In this document: one piece after another, positions 35,570 through 48,851 of the stretch
Layout of the letters: every line of letters starts with the position of its first letter
Position numbering within the stretch: the first letter of the stretch is position 1
DNA from: Sequoia sempervirens
Taxonomy: Eukaryota > Streptophyta > Pinopsida > Cupressales > Cupressaceae
DNA: 64,000 nt
Reading direction: 5' to 3'
Assembly (NCBI GenBank): GCA_007258455.2
Contig: VDFB02193867.1
Location: 567,973,469 to 568,037,468, forward strand
Program-made: the position numbers and the translations under genes
Notes under the pieces: model-generated
Database searches by the model: none
Told to the model about the DNA's origin: nothing
Seen by the model: the letters and a program-made list of their open reading frames with translations, nothing else

Positions 35570-38444
35570 TTGCACATTAACATTATATCGTCTAGTTCTC
35601 TGGGGCACGCGAGGTCACATTGCATAACAATTCTTAACAAAAAGGTAAAAGGTGAAATTGAATAACTTATCTAAAATTACATCCATTAAAATATTACAAT
35701 AACCATTTATAGAAGTACATCCATGAACCATAAGTAAAGGTATTATTACATCACATATTACAGCCGTAATGAATCTCATAGAATAATATTTACAAAGGTT
35801 CATAAATAATACATCATTGTTTAAATATTACATTACATGTTCTCGATAAAATAATTACAATAAATCTCCCATGCATGTGGGATAATAACATAGTAAAATA
35901 ATGTCAGAGTTACAAACGAACATCAGGTACAAGCTCCAACTGAAGAATGTTGAGAAGAATGGACGTTGATGGGGAACCCAACGGGTGTGGAGCATGTTCC
36001 ACCCAACCACGTGGGTTATAAATAACCCACCCCCTATGCTCAGAGGTGACAAGGAAGAAATCATGACCATGAATGCCATTAACCAGTCGCAATTAAAAGA
36101 CAACATAGAACAATAACTCCAAAACAACTTCAAGAATTACAAGGACATAACCAACAACATTCATGAGTCAACATAATAAACTTAAAGCCATAAATCTCTT
36201 CACAATAAAACAAGGCAATAACCATTAACCAAGTAACCAAAGATCAATCATGAAACATTTCCAAATGAAAATGAAACAACAATTAGAATACAATTCCAGA
36301 GGCAACAAGAAACAAGGCATAAGGGTGTCTAGTGGAGAGTGTCATCACATAGCCTACATGGGTTATCCTGGCCCTTCCTCCAACATGAGGCACGACCCCC
36401 ATCTACAGTTATCCTGGCCCTTCCTCCTACTTGAGGCACTGGCCTCATAGGGTAGCTCATGTGGAGCCGTTAACCTCTCATGAGGATGAGGTTACGACTT
36501 TGCTGACCACGACCTTCTCAGTCTATCATTAGTCTCCAATAGCCCTAATGCATAGACGAGGTGTTTTTACTACCCATCCCCCTAAGTTCTATTATTAGGT
36601 TTTCACTTGTTAAACTACTCTTATGTGGGTTATCCTAAGCCATTCCTCCTTTTGAGGCACCGGCCCCCACGAAGAGCCACTCTCCCAGAAGACCCTGAAA
36701 CAATAACAAAATCAAAACAAGGCAAGGGTTGAACCATGGGAATAAAGAATATATCTCAAACAAGGACATGTGAGGCATTACCCATCTCGCTTTAACTCAT
36801 AATCAAAATCTCAACAAAACCGTACAACCCTTCCAAAATAGAAATACAATATCTTGCAACATCAAGAGCACATAAAACGAGGATAAACATCCCACAAAAG
36901 AAAACATGCCTCTGGAAACTAAGGTTCACAATTATGATAGGGTTCCCACATCCAAAGAAAACCCAAAACAATAATAAAATGATAATCACAAAAAATCACA
37001 TGATCTTAAAACTCGAGATACCATTCATATTTGCACATAGTTTTCGCAACTCCAAATTAAAGAACTGGTTTAATTGAATTTATAAATTTCTATTTTCCTC
37101 GATTCAATTTGAAATTAAAATTCAATAACGATTCTTCCAACATATTTAATTTGTCTCATTCAATAAACCAATATAACTTAATTTTATAATTTCACAATTA
37201 AACTAGATCAATACATTCTAATATTTGTAATTTATATATATATATCTACTTTTCTATTTTATGCAAAAATTACAAACATAATCAACACTGATTAACGATA
37301 GATATATGTAATTATAATATATATATATTAAAACAAACAAATCACATAAAAAAATAAAAAAATAAACATTTTCCTTTTTTTTGAAAGGCAGACATTTAAA
37401 AGGTCATTCGGCCATGTATAGCCATAGCCATATGGCTGCAAGACTGCATACAATAGTCTTTATGATTGCTGCACACAACAGTCTTCAAGACTACTGTGGG
37501 CAGTCATAGGCTATGCACAGGTACGGGGGGTACGGCTACAGCCATCCCTCCCCAATTTTTATTACATTTTTTTTTTTTATATATAAATTCGTCCATGCAT
37601 AAAATAACGAAAAACATCTTTTCTTTTTCGATTCAAATGATTAATTATATTATAATCTCAGAGATCAATATTAATATAATACGTAAATCCATATGTATGC
37701 ATATATATAAATTATATATATATATATATATATTTGTGTAAATCTTTCAATATATATATATATATATACACGTGCACAAATAAAAGTTTAGGTATAGGGA
37801 TAAAACCCTCAAAAGAAACAAAGATACATATCATCTATTCAATTACTATCCTCCTCCTAACAAACAATTTCCCCTTTTAATTGATGAGAGAATATCATGT
37901 TGAATCCATAATTTTATACTAAAATATGTTAAATATGGCATCCATTATTTTCAGAGAGACACTAAATTTTCTCATAACAACATTATAAAGCAATTCCAAA
38001 ACGTTAACAAAGATTCAAACAATAGATTTTTCCCCAATTACTTGATACCTAGAAGTTTCCCAAAATCCCAAAATATTTTCTTTTCCCAGAACAATACGAT
38101 TGCCATTGTAATTTTATCAAATAGAGAGAGAGAATTTATGGAACCTAGAGTCCTGCACTGTTGAAAGTCTAACGAAGCTTTGCTTGATCTAGATAGCCCT
38201 TCGAATAACTTTCGTTCCTTCCTTCAGAACCTTGTCTCCCAATTTCCTTGCTCAGATTTCTAATCTACTATTCCATTTAGAAGAACCTCCCGAGTACGAT
38301 GAAAGAAAATGAAACAATTTTCCCAAAAAATTTCAAAAGATCCAATATTTCAGAATTAATATTTTTGTGCAACTTCTGTCAACATTTTCCTGTGAAAAGC
38401 ATAGAAAGAAAACAAGTCTAAATAGTAACAGGAGGGGTATTACA
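35570..38444 (-). mobile_element. possible LTR-retrotransposon remnant
   Basis: On the minus strand the right edge reads TGTAATACCCCTCCTG, a typical start of a plant LTR. Within the block three direct repeats of a GGTTATCCTGGCCCTTCCTC type phrase followed by TTGAGGCAC occur at about 36361, 36408 and 36628. There is also a CpG-containing stretch unlike its AT-rich surroundings. No primer-binding site, coding domain or second LTR was found, so both left limit and class are uncertain. Confidence 0.3.
37711..37770. repeat. (TA)n microsatellite
   Basis: Two TA runs separated by TTTGTGTAAATCTTTCAA. Confidence 0.9.
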
Positions 38445-39679
38445 TTATTATTTAAAGTTTGGAGATTGAAATCTTAGTGATCATTCAAATTTTGGTTGCA
38501 TTTTTTTTAGCATCCATTGTGAGGTAAAAGAGCTGCAAGTGTGATTTAACATGATATTATTTCTTTGTTTGCAGTGGTTGACAAAGTGCAACAAGAAAGC
38601 ATTATAGGAAGCACTTGAAAAGATTAAATCAGGTATGTACTTTGGTTTTCTTAGTTTAAGATACCTTTTAGAGGTTTTTGAATTTTTTGATATAAATATA
38701 GAAAATTATTATTAGTGTACATTATTTGTATGTTACTGTTTTCTGTGGTTTGTATTGTATACATTAAGAAAATATTGGTATCCAACTCTTGTGGTTCTCA
38801 AGAGAGAAGTATAGATATTTGCATTTCCATTTTGTTAGTTTTTGCTACCACACTTATTGTTATTGAAAGACTGCATTTCTTTAAAAGATGCATATAAACT
38901 ACTTATTTTGTGTTTCAAATTGAAATTAGATATACTATGGATTTCCCACCAAATATTGTCCTTAACCTAGAAAGTAGCCAAATCAACTAGCCTTAGCCTA
39001 GAAACCAAAATACATCATCATATAATAATTTTTGTGTACTACCAATTTCAAATATAGGCTACATTTTTAAAAAAACTTTCTATATATTTAATTTTCACGA
39101 TCATTTCACACATTTGTTTGATCTAATGTTTGTAAAGTTTAACATATAGAACATAGTTCTTGTAATTTGTTAATTATTTGTAATTAATTGCCATGTTTTC
39201 CTCACTCATTTACATTCTTAAATTCTTATATTGCACTTCTACTTATACCTATATTTTATCCACTCATGTTGGGGCATGGCTACACATGCAAATACTCCGA
39301 TACAACCTAGCCCCTCCATGGCAGTGCATCCAACACAGGTAGTATCTAAGTCATCGTCTACTATTAATGAGCCTGACTCTATTCACACAACTGTCCAACA
39401 TCTTGCTGCAATAGTATCTAATAGTTGCCAGGACATTGTTCACAAACTCAAACTTGCATGTCAAACAACAATTCCTATCAAAGAATTGGATATCGAGATG
39501 CTTCAGGCCTCAGTGTCAACTTACCAATCCAGTTGCACAAAACTAGAGGGTTTGTGCAATTTCCTAATGGAGCTTAAATATGATCAACACTATAACATTA
39601 TTGCAGCACCCACGATAATCTCTGCATTCTAGATTTACCTTGACAACCTTTACTTCATTATAAGTCTTTTTTTTTTTGG

Positions 39680-39835
39680 CTATGTTATGCCTACTTATGG
39701 CTCCAATGTAAAGAAACAAGATAGTCTTCTATGGTCAACTATAATACGCACTTTATTGGTGTACCTATACTATGCCTACTTATGGCTCCAATGTAAACAA
39801 ACAAGATAGACTTCTATAGTCAACTCTAATACTGT
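39680..39835. repeat. 85-bp tandem duplication
   Basis: Units starting CTATGTTATGCCTACTTATG (39680) and CTATACTATGCCTACTTATG (39765) share most of the following 60 bases, including CTCCAATGTAAA and AAACAAGATAG. Confidence 0.85.
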
Positions 39836-40332
39836 TACAAAAAGAAAAAACAACAAATTTTCCCTGTATTTTCTTTCCAAAGAAGAGCTTCGATATTATA
39901 AATATATTTCTTCACCATGAAAATAAATGGTGTTTTTCAAGATTTTATTCTTTCCAATTAAACTTTACTAAATACTTAGATGCTTGATTCCATATGAAAG
40001 TTGTAGCTATTTTTAAATCTAAGAAAACTAAACACCTAATATGTTAGCAAATATTGTTTTCAAATACAAAACTCCAACAAAGTGTTATACTATAGAGCTT
40101 GCATCAAAGTTACCTCATTCACAAACCAATGGTTTGATAAAAAACTACATAAACAATGTGGTCATACATTATGAAGCCTAAGGTTCCCATCTTTACCTTC
40201 CAATTATAGTTTTCCCCATTAACAACAATTGTACGGTTAAGAAGCACCTTTATTTTACTTGTCATAATAGCCAGTTGTAATACTCTTAACTTTCCCGCAG
40301 GCACAACACTTGAACTTGCTCTCACCTCTGAA

Positions 40333-42121
40333 ATGGCAACTCTAACTCTAAATTCCATTGAAGGAATTCTTGCAGGCATGTTTGATCTTGAGCCTATACT
40401 ACAGGTTACATCCATAGATGCTATACAACAGGCTTATTCAACAAATGTTAAATACCAAGTTCAACTCTCTGATGGTTTCCACACCCATCCAACTTTGCTT
40501 CCCAACCAATTCAACAATCTTGTTGTTGAAGAAGCAATGGTCACTGGGTCGATTGTTAGCCTTAAAGAATATACATCCAAGGTGTTCAACAAATACACTT
40601 ATGTCCATTCATTCTCTATTTTTGAATAGTAGTCTCATTCATTGATTTGGTTTTCCTAACTCATTTACAACATTTGATTGTAGGGCTATAATTATCAACA
40701 ACCTTGAAATGGTCTCAAACAAAGCATCGCTCGTTGGTACTCCAACTCCACTTTTGCAGACTACATCTCGTTTGCCATCTACTAGCTCACAAGCCCCAGT
40801 TTCTTTACACTAAGATGTAAGCTCTACCCAAATACCAACCATAGTCCCTTCTGAAATACTCCCCATCAAAACTTTGACCCCATACTATAAGCGCTGGTCC
40901 ATTGAGGGTAGAGCATTAACAAAGACTCCAATCCATGAGTTTCACAAGGCTGACTGAGAAGGAAAAGTATTTGGCTTTGACCTCATTGACAAAGCAAGCT
41001 CTGAAATTCATATCACATGCTTCAATGAACTTGTTGATGAGTTTTACAATGTGGTGCACTCTAACAGTCTATATATTATCTCTAATGGTCGCATACAAGT
41101 TGCTAATAAAAAATATATTAGCTCAACAAACCCATTTGAAATTTTCCTACAAAAATCATCAACTATAACTCCCTCACCATGTGTAGACTCTACAATCCCC
41201 ATGGATAGCTTGCATATCAAGAGCATTGATTCCCTACTGTCACTGCCTATTAATTCCCTTGTTGATGTCTTGGCATACTTTTATCTGTCTCCCCTGCATC
41301 AACCATTCGTAAGAGAGATGGAACTGAAACAGTCAAGTGTACTGCAACAATCATAGACATGCCATGCTTGACCTTGATGTTACACTTTAGGGTTGTCATT
41401 GTGAATTTGAAGGAAAAGAATTATTTGGTTTACCTCTTCTACCAACCCTCCAATCATTTTGATCAAATGTGGATGTATAACCTCCCGGCGTGGAAAAGCT
41501 CTTGATACTATTTTTGTAACCAAAATTGTAATAAATCCAAAATTGTTAGAAGCCTCAACATTGCATGACTGGTATGCTACTATAGGGAAAGAGACACCCT
41601 TCATTTCCCTCTCAATAGACAATCTTTCTTCCAGCAAGTTTTCAAATCCAGTTGACATCATATCGATTACTAATACAAACTCTCCTAAAAAAGGAAATGT
41701 TTGTGTAAAGGAAAGCATATCAAAAGTCCACTTGGACAACTTTTATTACCTCTCTTGTCCTCTCATGGTGGAAAATAAGAAATGTAAGAAGAAGGTTGTA
41801 CAAAAGAGCCCCAATAGCTTTCACTGCCCAAAGTGTTCTAGTGATCTCCCTGGTTGTGATTTTAGCTACATGGTAAAAGTGGATTTGGAGGATGGAACAT
41901 GTGCTCTTCGTAAAGCCACTGTATTCGAAGGACCCACAAATGGCTTCTTCGGTGTATCAGCTAAAAATTTTCAACTACTTATGGCAGACCCTGATGCTAC
42001 TAAACATGTGTTGGACCAAGTTGTTGGCTGCCAGTTTTTCTTTGAGGTGGCCATCATAGTGAATTCATTTGTTGGGAATGAAATACAAAGCTTTGTAATT
42101 ACAGCGATAAAACTTGTTTAA
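40333..42121 (+). pseudogene. RPA70-like single-strand DNA-binding protein pseudogene (Helitron cargo)
   Basis: Replication protein A large subunit coats single-stranded DNA; plant Helitrons often encode such homologues. The order of domains is readable. The RPA N-terminal-like region spans 40333-40590 (PILQVTSIDAIQQ, then YQVQLSDG). After an intron ending about 40683 come IIINNLEMVSNKASL and a linker. The first OB fold follows (KRWSIEGRALTKTPIHEFHK, GKVFGFDLID, then EIHITCFNELVDEFYNVV). The second OB fold is frameshifted around 41300-41460. The C-terminal OB fold with zinc ribbon (CPLMVENKKCKKKV and HCPKCSSDLPGCDF) ends at 42121. In-frame stops (for example TAA after SLH, TGA before EGKVFGF) and frameshifts show it is dead. 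Its position directly upstream of Rep/helicase argues that it belongs to the transposon rather than the host. Confidence 0.85.
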
Positions 42122-45100
42122 AGTTTGCAAGTACCTCTTGCTTTCCACAATACTATATAGTGTTTGCTTAAATTGTACAACTTTTGCTGTTGGCAGTACC
42201 ACCAGTTGTAACCATGTGCTTGTACAATTATAAATAAAATCTATACAAAGCCTTTTTTGATACCAAAAAAGTTATCTTGTGCACTTGTTTCAAAATATCA
42301 TTTCTTGATTTTACAAGCAATGTTTTCCAATAAAATATGAATTCTTGTTTTTACACAACATAATTTTACACCTTCTTTCTATGTTTTCAAAAACTGTTCT
42401 GCAAATTAATATTACATTGCTCTGTTCCTCAACAACCCTTATCATGGAAACCCCAACTGAAAGTATGGAAGCATAGAGATATCTTCGTAATCATTTGCAA
42501 TGTTTGAGGTACCAAGCAAATAAGGAGTTTATTAATAGAGAAAGAAGAGAAAACTGTCACAATCACCGAGCAAGCTCCTCCACATCCCCACCTTGTCTTT
42601 CCAATAACCCCTCCCCATCACAACCATCCACACCCCAAATGCAGTCTACATTACACCCCAGTTCAGCCTCCCAAAACCACCATCCTCCACTATTTCCTGC
42701 AAACTATTACATTGCTAGGAATTCCTTCCATGCAAAGCTGGACAACCTATCAACACATTTCAACATGCCAAATTTTCATGGAACGATATCTAGGAATAAA
42801 AACTAGGCTAGTAAATGGTAGTAGTGCTTGTTCAAGATGCATTTTAGAAAAAAATGGCAGTCGCTTCTCAAAGTGGAACAACATGGACCCTGGAGAGCAG
42901 CCCGCTTGTTTACAATGCCTATCTCAGATCAAGGAGATGCTCATATCAAGAGTTAGCCCTATCCTCCAAGTTACTTATGCAAAAGGGGGACAACTAAAAT
43001 ACAGTGGCCACACTATTTGTTTTCCTCAAGATATTACAGTTATTGCAAATTACTTGCCACGTCATATACATGACTTGGATATACTCATAGTAAACAAAAA
43101 AAATGTTGATACCCAACAGTATAGTTTCTATGTTTCCAGAGCACATGTTCACGAGGCTTTGCAATTTAAGATTTGTAATGACCCTTACTACAAAGATGTC
43201 CAATTAGATGAGGCCTCCCTATTATGCTTGCCTATTGCCTCTACTAACATCTCTGACCTTCTAAATGAAACAACCTCAACTTCAGACCCCCCTGATGTTA
43301 GTTTCATGGAAACAAATAATACAACCGAAGAACAATTGCAAGATAATTTGCAAGCAACAACATCATTTGTGTTAAACTTGCCACCTGCACGCACAAAATT
43401 GCAAGAATTTTGAGCGTTGTTGCAATTAGGGGAGGGACGTCCACATCCTATAATTGATTGGCCACCAATTTCTCTTACTCCCCTCAATGAATACACCACT
43501 GAAGGATTATTTGTTATGGAATTTCCAACATTGTTTCCAAAGGGAAAAACTACATTCAACCAACAAACTATGAAAGAGGTCAAGCTACATGAATATGCTC
43601 TCCACCTTCTTAGATACCATGATAATAGGTTTGGCCAACACCCATGGTTTAGATACTTCATCCTTAATATTCTTATATGCCATCGTAGCCAGGCCACAAC
43701 TTCCGTATTCGTTCAGAAACACTTGGAAAGTAGATTTCCAACAACAATACTTGAGTTGCACCAAAGACTCAAGGACCTCCCCGATGAACACCTTGCAGAC
43801 CAGGTTATGCGTTTCGGCTCAAAAATATGTGGTACACGTCCCTTCTGGACTCATCGTAGGGGGGAGCTATTTGACATGGTTATTCAAGTTGGTTGCCCTA
43901 CTCTATTCTTCACCCTCAGTGCAGCAGATACTAAATGGCCAGACTTACACAATGTTATGCCATCGCCCGCACCAACAAATCCTACTGCAGCTGCGCGATG
44001 GAGGATCCAAAATATAGTGCAAAACCCACACCTTGCTGCACTCTACATGCATCACAGATTCACTGCATTTCGTGAGGAGGTTTTGGAGAAGATTCTCTGC
44101 ACAAATGACTACTGGTACAGGTAAGCATACTCCAACATCATTTATATTTACTTCTTTTCCACATCATTTGCTTAATAACACCTCCTCTGTCTAGGTATGA
44201 ATGGCAACACCGTGGATCTGCACATGTCCACGGTTTCGTTTGGCTCAAAGATGCTCCTAATATTGCCAAATTACAATGGAATAATCTTGCATCAGTACAA
44301 AATGCAATCGACTACATTGACTTGTATGTCTCTGCTTGGAACCCGCATCCCCACCAAAGCTCAAATGAAACAGCTTCACAGTCTACCTTTGACAACCCTT
44401 GCTTAATGGACACAAGAATGATTATGTTATCCACCCCTTCAAATGACTACAATGAATTGCTCAATTGCGTTCAACGCCATACACGTTGTACCTTGCAGAC
44501 ATGTTTGCGGAGGAAAGGATCTATAGTTGAATGCCGCTACAAGGCCCCTTGGACCGTGCAAGACATTTCAACCCTCTCAAATGAGAATGGGCAGCCAAAG
44601 CACAACCCTGCTCGTAATGATGACCGAGTGAATCTTCACAACCCCACTATCCTCTCTATTTGGCGCGCAAATGTAGATTGCCAGCCCGTTCTCTCAATAG
44701 ATGCAGTGCTCAAATATATAGCAAAGTATGCAGCTAAAGCAGAAACCAAATCCGAAACATACCATGCAATGCTATCCCGTATTTCGACAACTTATGATCT
44801 TGACAAGCCAGCACCGATAGCTTTTAGAAAAATGCTTGTTGACAACCTTGTTGATCGTGATATTAGTGCTCAAGAAAGTTGCCATCTTTTACTAAAACTT
44901 CCACTCTGCTTGTGTAGTCGAACATTTGTTTCTCTAAATGTAAACCAAAAAAACTATCAACGCATTCCACTCTCAGCGACAATTGCATCAGCACACATGA
45001 ACTACATTGATGCATACATGGCACGTCCTATTTCTTTGGAGGCATTACCACTGATTGAAGTCACTCAGAAGTGGAGCTTCAAAACATCCCGTAAAGAAAA

Positions 45101-45541
45101 CCAATGGAAAGAGCATTCTTCTCAAGCAATTGTTCGAGTCTCCCCCCGATTCACAAGCATTCCTCCAAAAGACGACCCGAAATTCTCTGACTTCTGCTGG
45201 TCAGAATTGGTTCTCTACAAACCTTTTCGTAACATTGCAGTTGATATTGGTTCGTCCCCAACTCATATAGTGGCACAATGGGAGAGGATGGCATGCACGT
45301 ACCATCCATGGCATGTGCGACGCACTTTACCAGATACGGCCTCCAATACAGACCCTAACTCTCCTTTGAGTGATGTAGAACCCCCACATCATTGCAACCA
45401 ATCCGAATGGCAAGTGTTGTCAAGTGTACACCCAAGCCATCCACTCCAGTTGGATGCACTAGACATGCTAGGTAATCGTGAAATAGACCTTAACCATGAC
45501 TGGAATACTCATTCCTTGGATCCAATAGAACTCACTATAGT

Positions 45542-46638
45542 GGGTAATCCCACAATAGTGGTTTACAATTTTTTGGCCAAACTGGACACTGAAATTATTT
45601 TTTAAAACTAAATCTTCACATTCGGGCACCTATAGCGGCTAAACCGTGAATAATTTGAAGATGATGCAACCGAAGTCTCACACATTTTTTTTTGTAGATC
45701 TCTAAAAATATATTTTTAAATTTTTTGGAATTATATTCCACTTTTTCCATCTCCTAATGAAAATAGATTTTTTCTGTAAAACAACATTTTTAAAAAGTGG
45801 CACACACCATATAACGTATAACTTTTTTTTCCACAAAGGATAAAATTATACCTTTCGAATTTAGATTTGTAAACCCTATATCTAGCGTGCTTCCACTTGG
45901 TTAGATAATTTTTTATTGAATATTTTTTCTTTTAATCGTTAAGTTTCTGTCAAACCAATTATAGTTCAGATATACGCGAATCAGATAATCTATAACTTTT
46001 TTTGTAAGACAAAAATTCAATTTTTTTTTCTATTGGATCAAGGACTTCAATATCTCGTGCACTCATATTTTTTTTTTTTTTTTTTGATAATATGCTATTT
46101 TTCCACATGTGCGGAATAGAGACCTTCATTTTCGACGAAAAACCTATGTTTAATAAAACTAAAAAAAAAACATAATAAAACCAAAACATATTAAAAATTA
46201 TATTCTGATAGCTTGTTTCCTTTGAGGACTACCTAATTCCAGCTGGGTTTGTGAATATTCCTCCATTTTCATCCTCAAACTGAGCTCTGAAGTGCCAAAA
46301 TTCAAAAAAAATTTGTGTCTCAGGGGGGGATGAGGAATAAAGGGTGTTCGAGCGAACCCCTAGGGATTCGCTCAAACTAGGGTTCATTCGAACCCCCCTT
46401 CTATAAGGGGTTTTGATGGCTTTTGTGGCAGGAAATTATTAAGAGGGTTCGATCGAACCTAGGTTCTACCGAACCCCTAATTGGTTCGACCGAACCTAGG
46501 TTCTACCGAACCCCTAATTGGTTCGGTCGAACCAATAGGTTCGTACGAACCCCTAAAATCAAGTTTTTTGCCATGCATTCATTTTTTGTGAGTTTTCCTT
46601 CCTCACTTCAATTGTAAACCACTATTGTGGCTTCACCC
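45542..46638. mobile_element. TIR element inserted in Rep/helicase copy 1
   Basis: It begins GGGTAATCCCACAATAGTGG and ends with the inverted match CCACTATTGTGGCTTCACCC, 1,097 bp. The 4-bp duplication is TAGT (45538-45541, a mutated TAGC) on the left and TAGC (46639-46642) on the right. The interruption lies between residues IELT and ASTFID of the Rep/helicase frame, and the flanking frame is continuous when one 4-bp copy and the element are ignored. No transposase. Confidence 0.9.
46447..46555. repeat. 37-bp palindrome-rich tandem repeat within the TIR element
   Basis: Two full units start at 46447 and 46484 with a third partial unit at 46521. Each contains GGTTCGAYCGAACC-type palindromes and TAGGTTCTACCGAACCCC. 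The same array occurs at 53769-53877 in the other element copy. Confidence 0.9.
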
Positions 46639-48074
46639 TAGCATCCACCTTCATAGACTCAAAATGTACAACATATCAAGTCCCCCACCCACCCTATCTA
46701 AATACCCAACATGACCTTTCATTTGAACAAAACAAAACACTAGATTTAGTGTTGTCACACCTATCCTCCACCACTTACCAACCACGACTTGAAATAATAG
46801 TTCAAGGAACTACAAAAACTGGAAAGTCACACCTAATTAAACAAATTAGGTTTGCACTCAATTGTTCTGCTCCAAACGGGAAGACATTGCTATTACTTCT
46901 TGCACCAACAGGTGTTGTAGCATTCAACATTGGAGCATCAACAATTCATTTTGCACTTCGCATACCCATCAAAGAAATGGCTCCCTTGCAAGGCTAGACA
47001 CTAGCAAGCTTCCAAGAGAGACTGCACTTTGTTCGCTACATTTTAATTGATGAAATGAGCTTCATTAGGCCCAGGTTGCTTGAGCGCATCAACTATCACT
47101 TGTGCGAAGCTTTCTCGACACAAAACCACAACCCCTTTGGAGGCCGCTCAATCCTGCTCTTTGGAGACATCGGCCAACTACCGCCAGTCAAAGACATTCC
47201 TATGTACTCTTCTACTTCCTACGGGGGCACCCTATGGAGGAGCTTTCAAACAATTATTACGTTCAACAAAATATTTGGCCAAGCGGGAGAAGATCCAACT
47301 CAACTTCTATTTCGTGAGCTCTTGTGCAATTTAAGAAAGGCTGAACCTACAATTGTAGATTGGCAACTGCTAATGTCAAGGTCAAGCTCAGCACTAACAT
47401 CTATAGAACAAATCACTTTCTTATCATCAATACATCTTTATGCAACCAATGAAAAAGTCTCACTCCATAATAAGCACATGTTGTTGTCTCTAGCACAACC
47501 CATTGCCGTAGCAACTGCAGAACAAATAGGGAGCTCTCTCAACTCAAATCCAGATGATGACCAACTCCAACAAAAGATTCTACTATGTGTCGACCAAAAG
47601 GTTATGCTATCTTGTAATCTGTGGACTAATATTGGCCTTGTTAATGGAGCTCTTGGCATAGTAAAACAAATAGTTTACAAGGAGAGTGAAAAACCACCCC
47701 AACTCCCTAAGTTTGTTGTTGTTCGATTCAAGAATTACATTGGCCCTGCTTGGAATACAACCAATCCAAAAGATGTCCCTATTACACCAATAAGTCGTGG
47801 TGGACGACGCCAAATTCCACTTAAAATGGCATGGGCATTAACCATCCACAAATCACAGGGGCTTACACTTGATATGGCCACCATTGACATTGGCAACATC
47901 GATAGACAAGGGTTGACGTTCACAGCAATTTCCAGAGTAACTCATCTTTCTGGTCTTCGTATCCACCCTCCATTCACATTTGATAGATACATACGCATGC
48001 AACAAAGCCCTTATGTTGCACGCAGGATCAGCGAGGAAGCTCGATTGTCAGCACTATCGGCATCAACCACTTGA

Positions 48075-48820
48075 AATGCTCAACTTATTTTCACTAAAAA
48101 AAAACATAACAGGTATGTTCTCTTATTACTCAATCCTTTGTCTGTCATTGATTATTACTTGCATAACTATCAAGTTCAACCCTTTCAATACAAAGTATAT
48201 AAACACTACCATATTACATTCAACACAAAGTTCTTCTCCAACAACTGCTTAATCAACAAAAAAATTGGTCTTCCACAATCTTCTACTAAAGCTATTGTTT
48301 ACAATGGATTTCTCCCTACCATTTATGTTCATAGGAGTAAAACAATACTTATTTACAAATCTTTTTTCACCTATATTTTGTTCTCTCATCAACTATTCTT
48401 TAAACTTGTGTTATACATTCCTCATATCTAACATAATTTACACTTCTTACCTTAGACTTCTGGCCTCTTTCCAAGATTTCTACTACATCCACTATCATGC
48501 TATGGTAAGTTTAAATTTATGTTATAGAAGATACAAATTGTTTGCAGGTGTGATTGAGTCATTTTGTTCTCAATGGTTATACTTCTAAGATACTTGCATC
48601 TTCTAAACAGATTAACTCAAATACAATAAAACTCTGTTTAACTCTGAAAACATTTTATTTATCTCTTTATTAACTTTCTTGGAAGTGAAAAGGTCTTCAA
48701 CATTCACATTCATGTGCATATACCAGTTGGAAAAATTACAGATCTATTGATGTGGAGTGAATATGGTTTTGGTGTTTTATGACTATCTTTCAATTGTCAA
48801 CATAAAAGTCTAAATGTTGT

Positions 48821-48851
<31 letters not shown>

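Larger units (their letters stand above)
42444..48074 (+). pseudogene. Helitron Rep/helicase pseudogene, copy 1
   Basis: Rep/helicase combines an HUH nicking domain with a PIF1-type helicase. Exon 1 (42444-44120) holds a zinc-finger-like start, the block WNNMDPGE through YSGHTICFPQDI found upstream of Rep in Helitron2-like proteins, and FPTLFPKG. A 74-nt intron follows. Exon 2 (from 44195) has the HUH motif HRGSAHVHGFVWL and the tyrosine motif YIAKYAAKAE. After an inserted TIR element (45542-46638) the helicase resumes: Walker A GTTKTGKS, DEMSF, LLFGDIGQLPPV, WALTIHKSQGLTLD, TAISRVTHLSGL, stop at 48072-48074. Lesions are few: TAG at 42474, a 1-nt shift near 42755, TGA at 43411, TAG at 46995 and the insertion. 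The intact protein would be about 1,480 residues, a normal size. Confidence 0.9.

Noticed and set aside
39263..39632. Open frame beginning MATHANTPIQPSPSM upstream of the RPA-like gene
   Set aside because: It is open for over 110 codons but I recognise no domain; it may be an extra Helitron exon, too uncertain to annotate as a gene.
40333..42121. RPA70-like sequence as a host replication gene
   Set aside because: Multiple stops and frameshifts, and its position directly upstream of a Helitron Rep/helicase, make it transposon cargo.
45538..45560. CACTATAGTG at the left edge of the TIR insertion read as a CACTA-family terminus
   Set aside because: The right end has no matching CACTA-type terminus. 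The flanking TAGC and AGTA duplications place the true edge at GGGTGA, just inside.
46423..46617. 64-codon frame over the TTCGAACC repeats, identical in both copies
   Set aside because: It is a translation of a tandem repeat inside a non-coding TIR element; identity reflects the shared identical tract.
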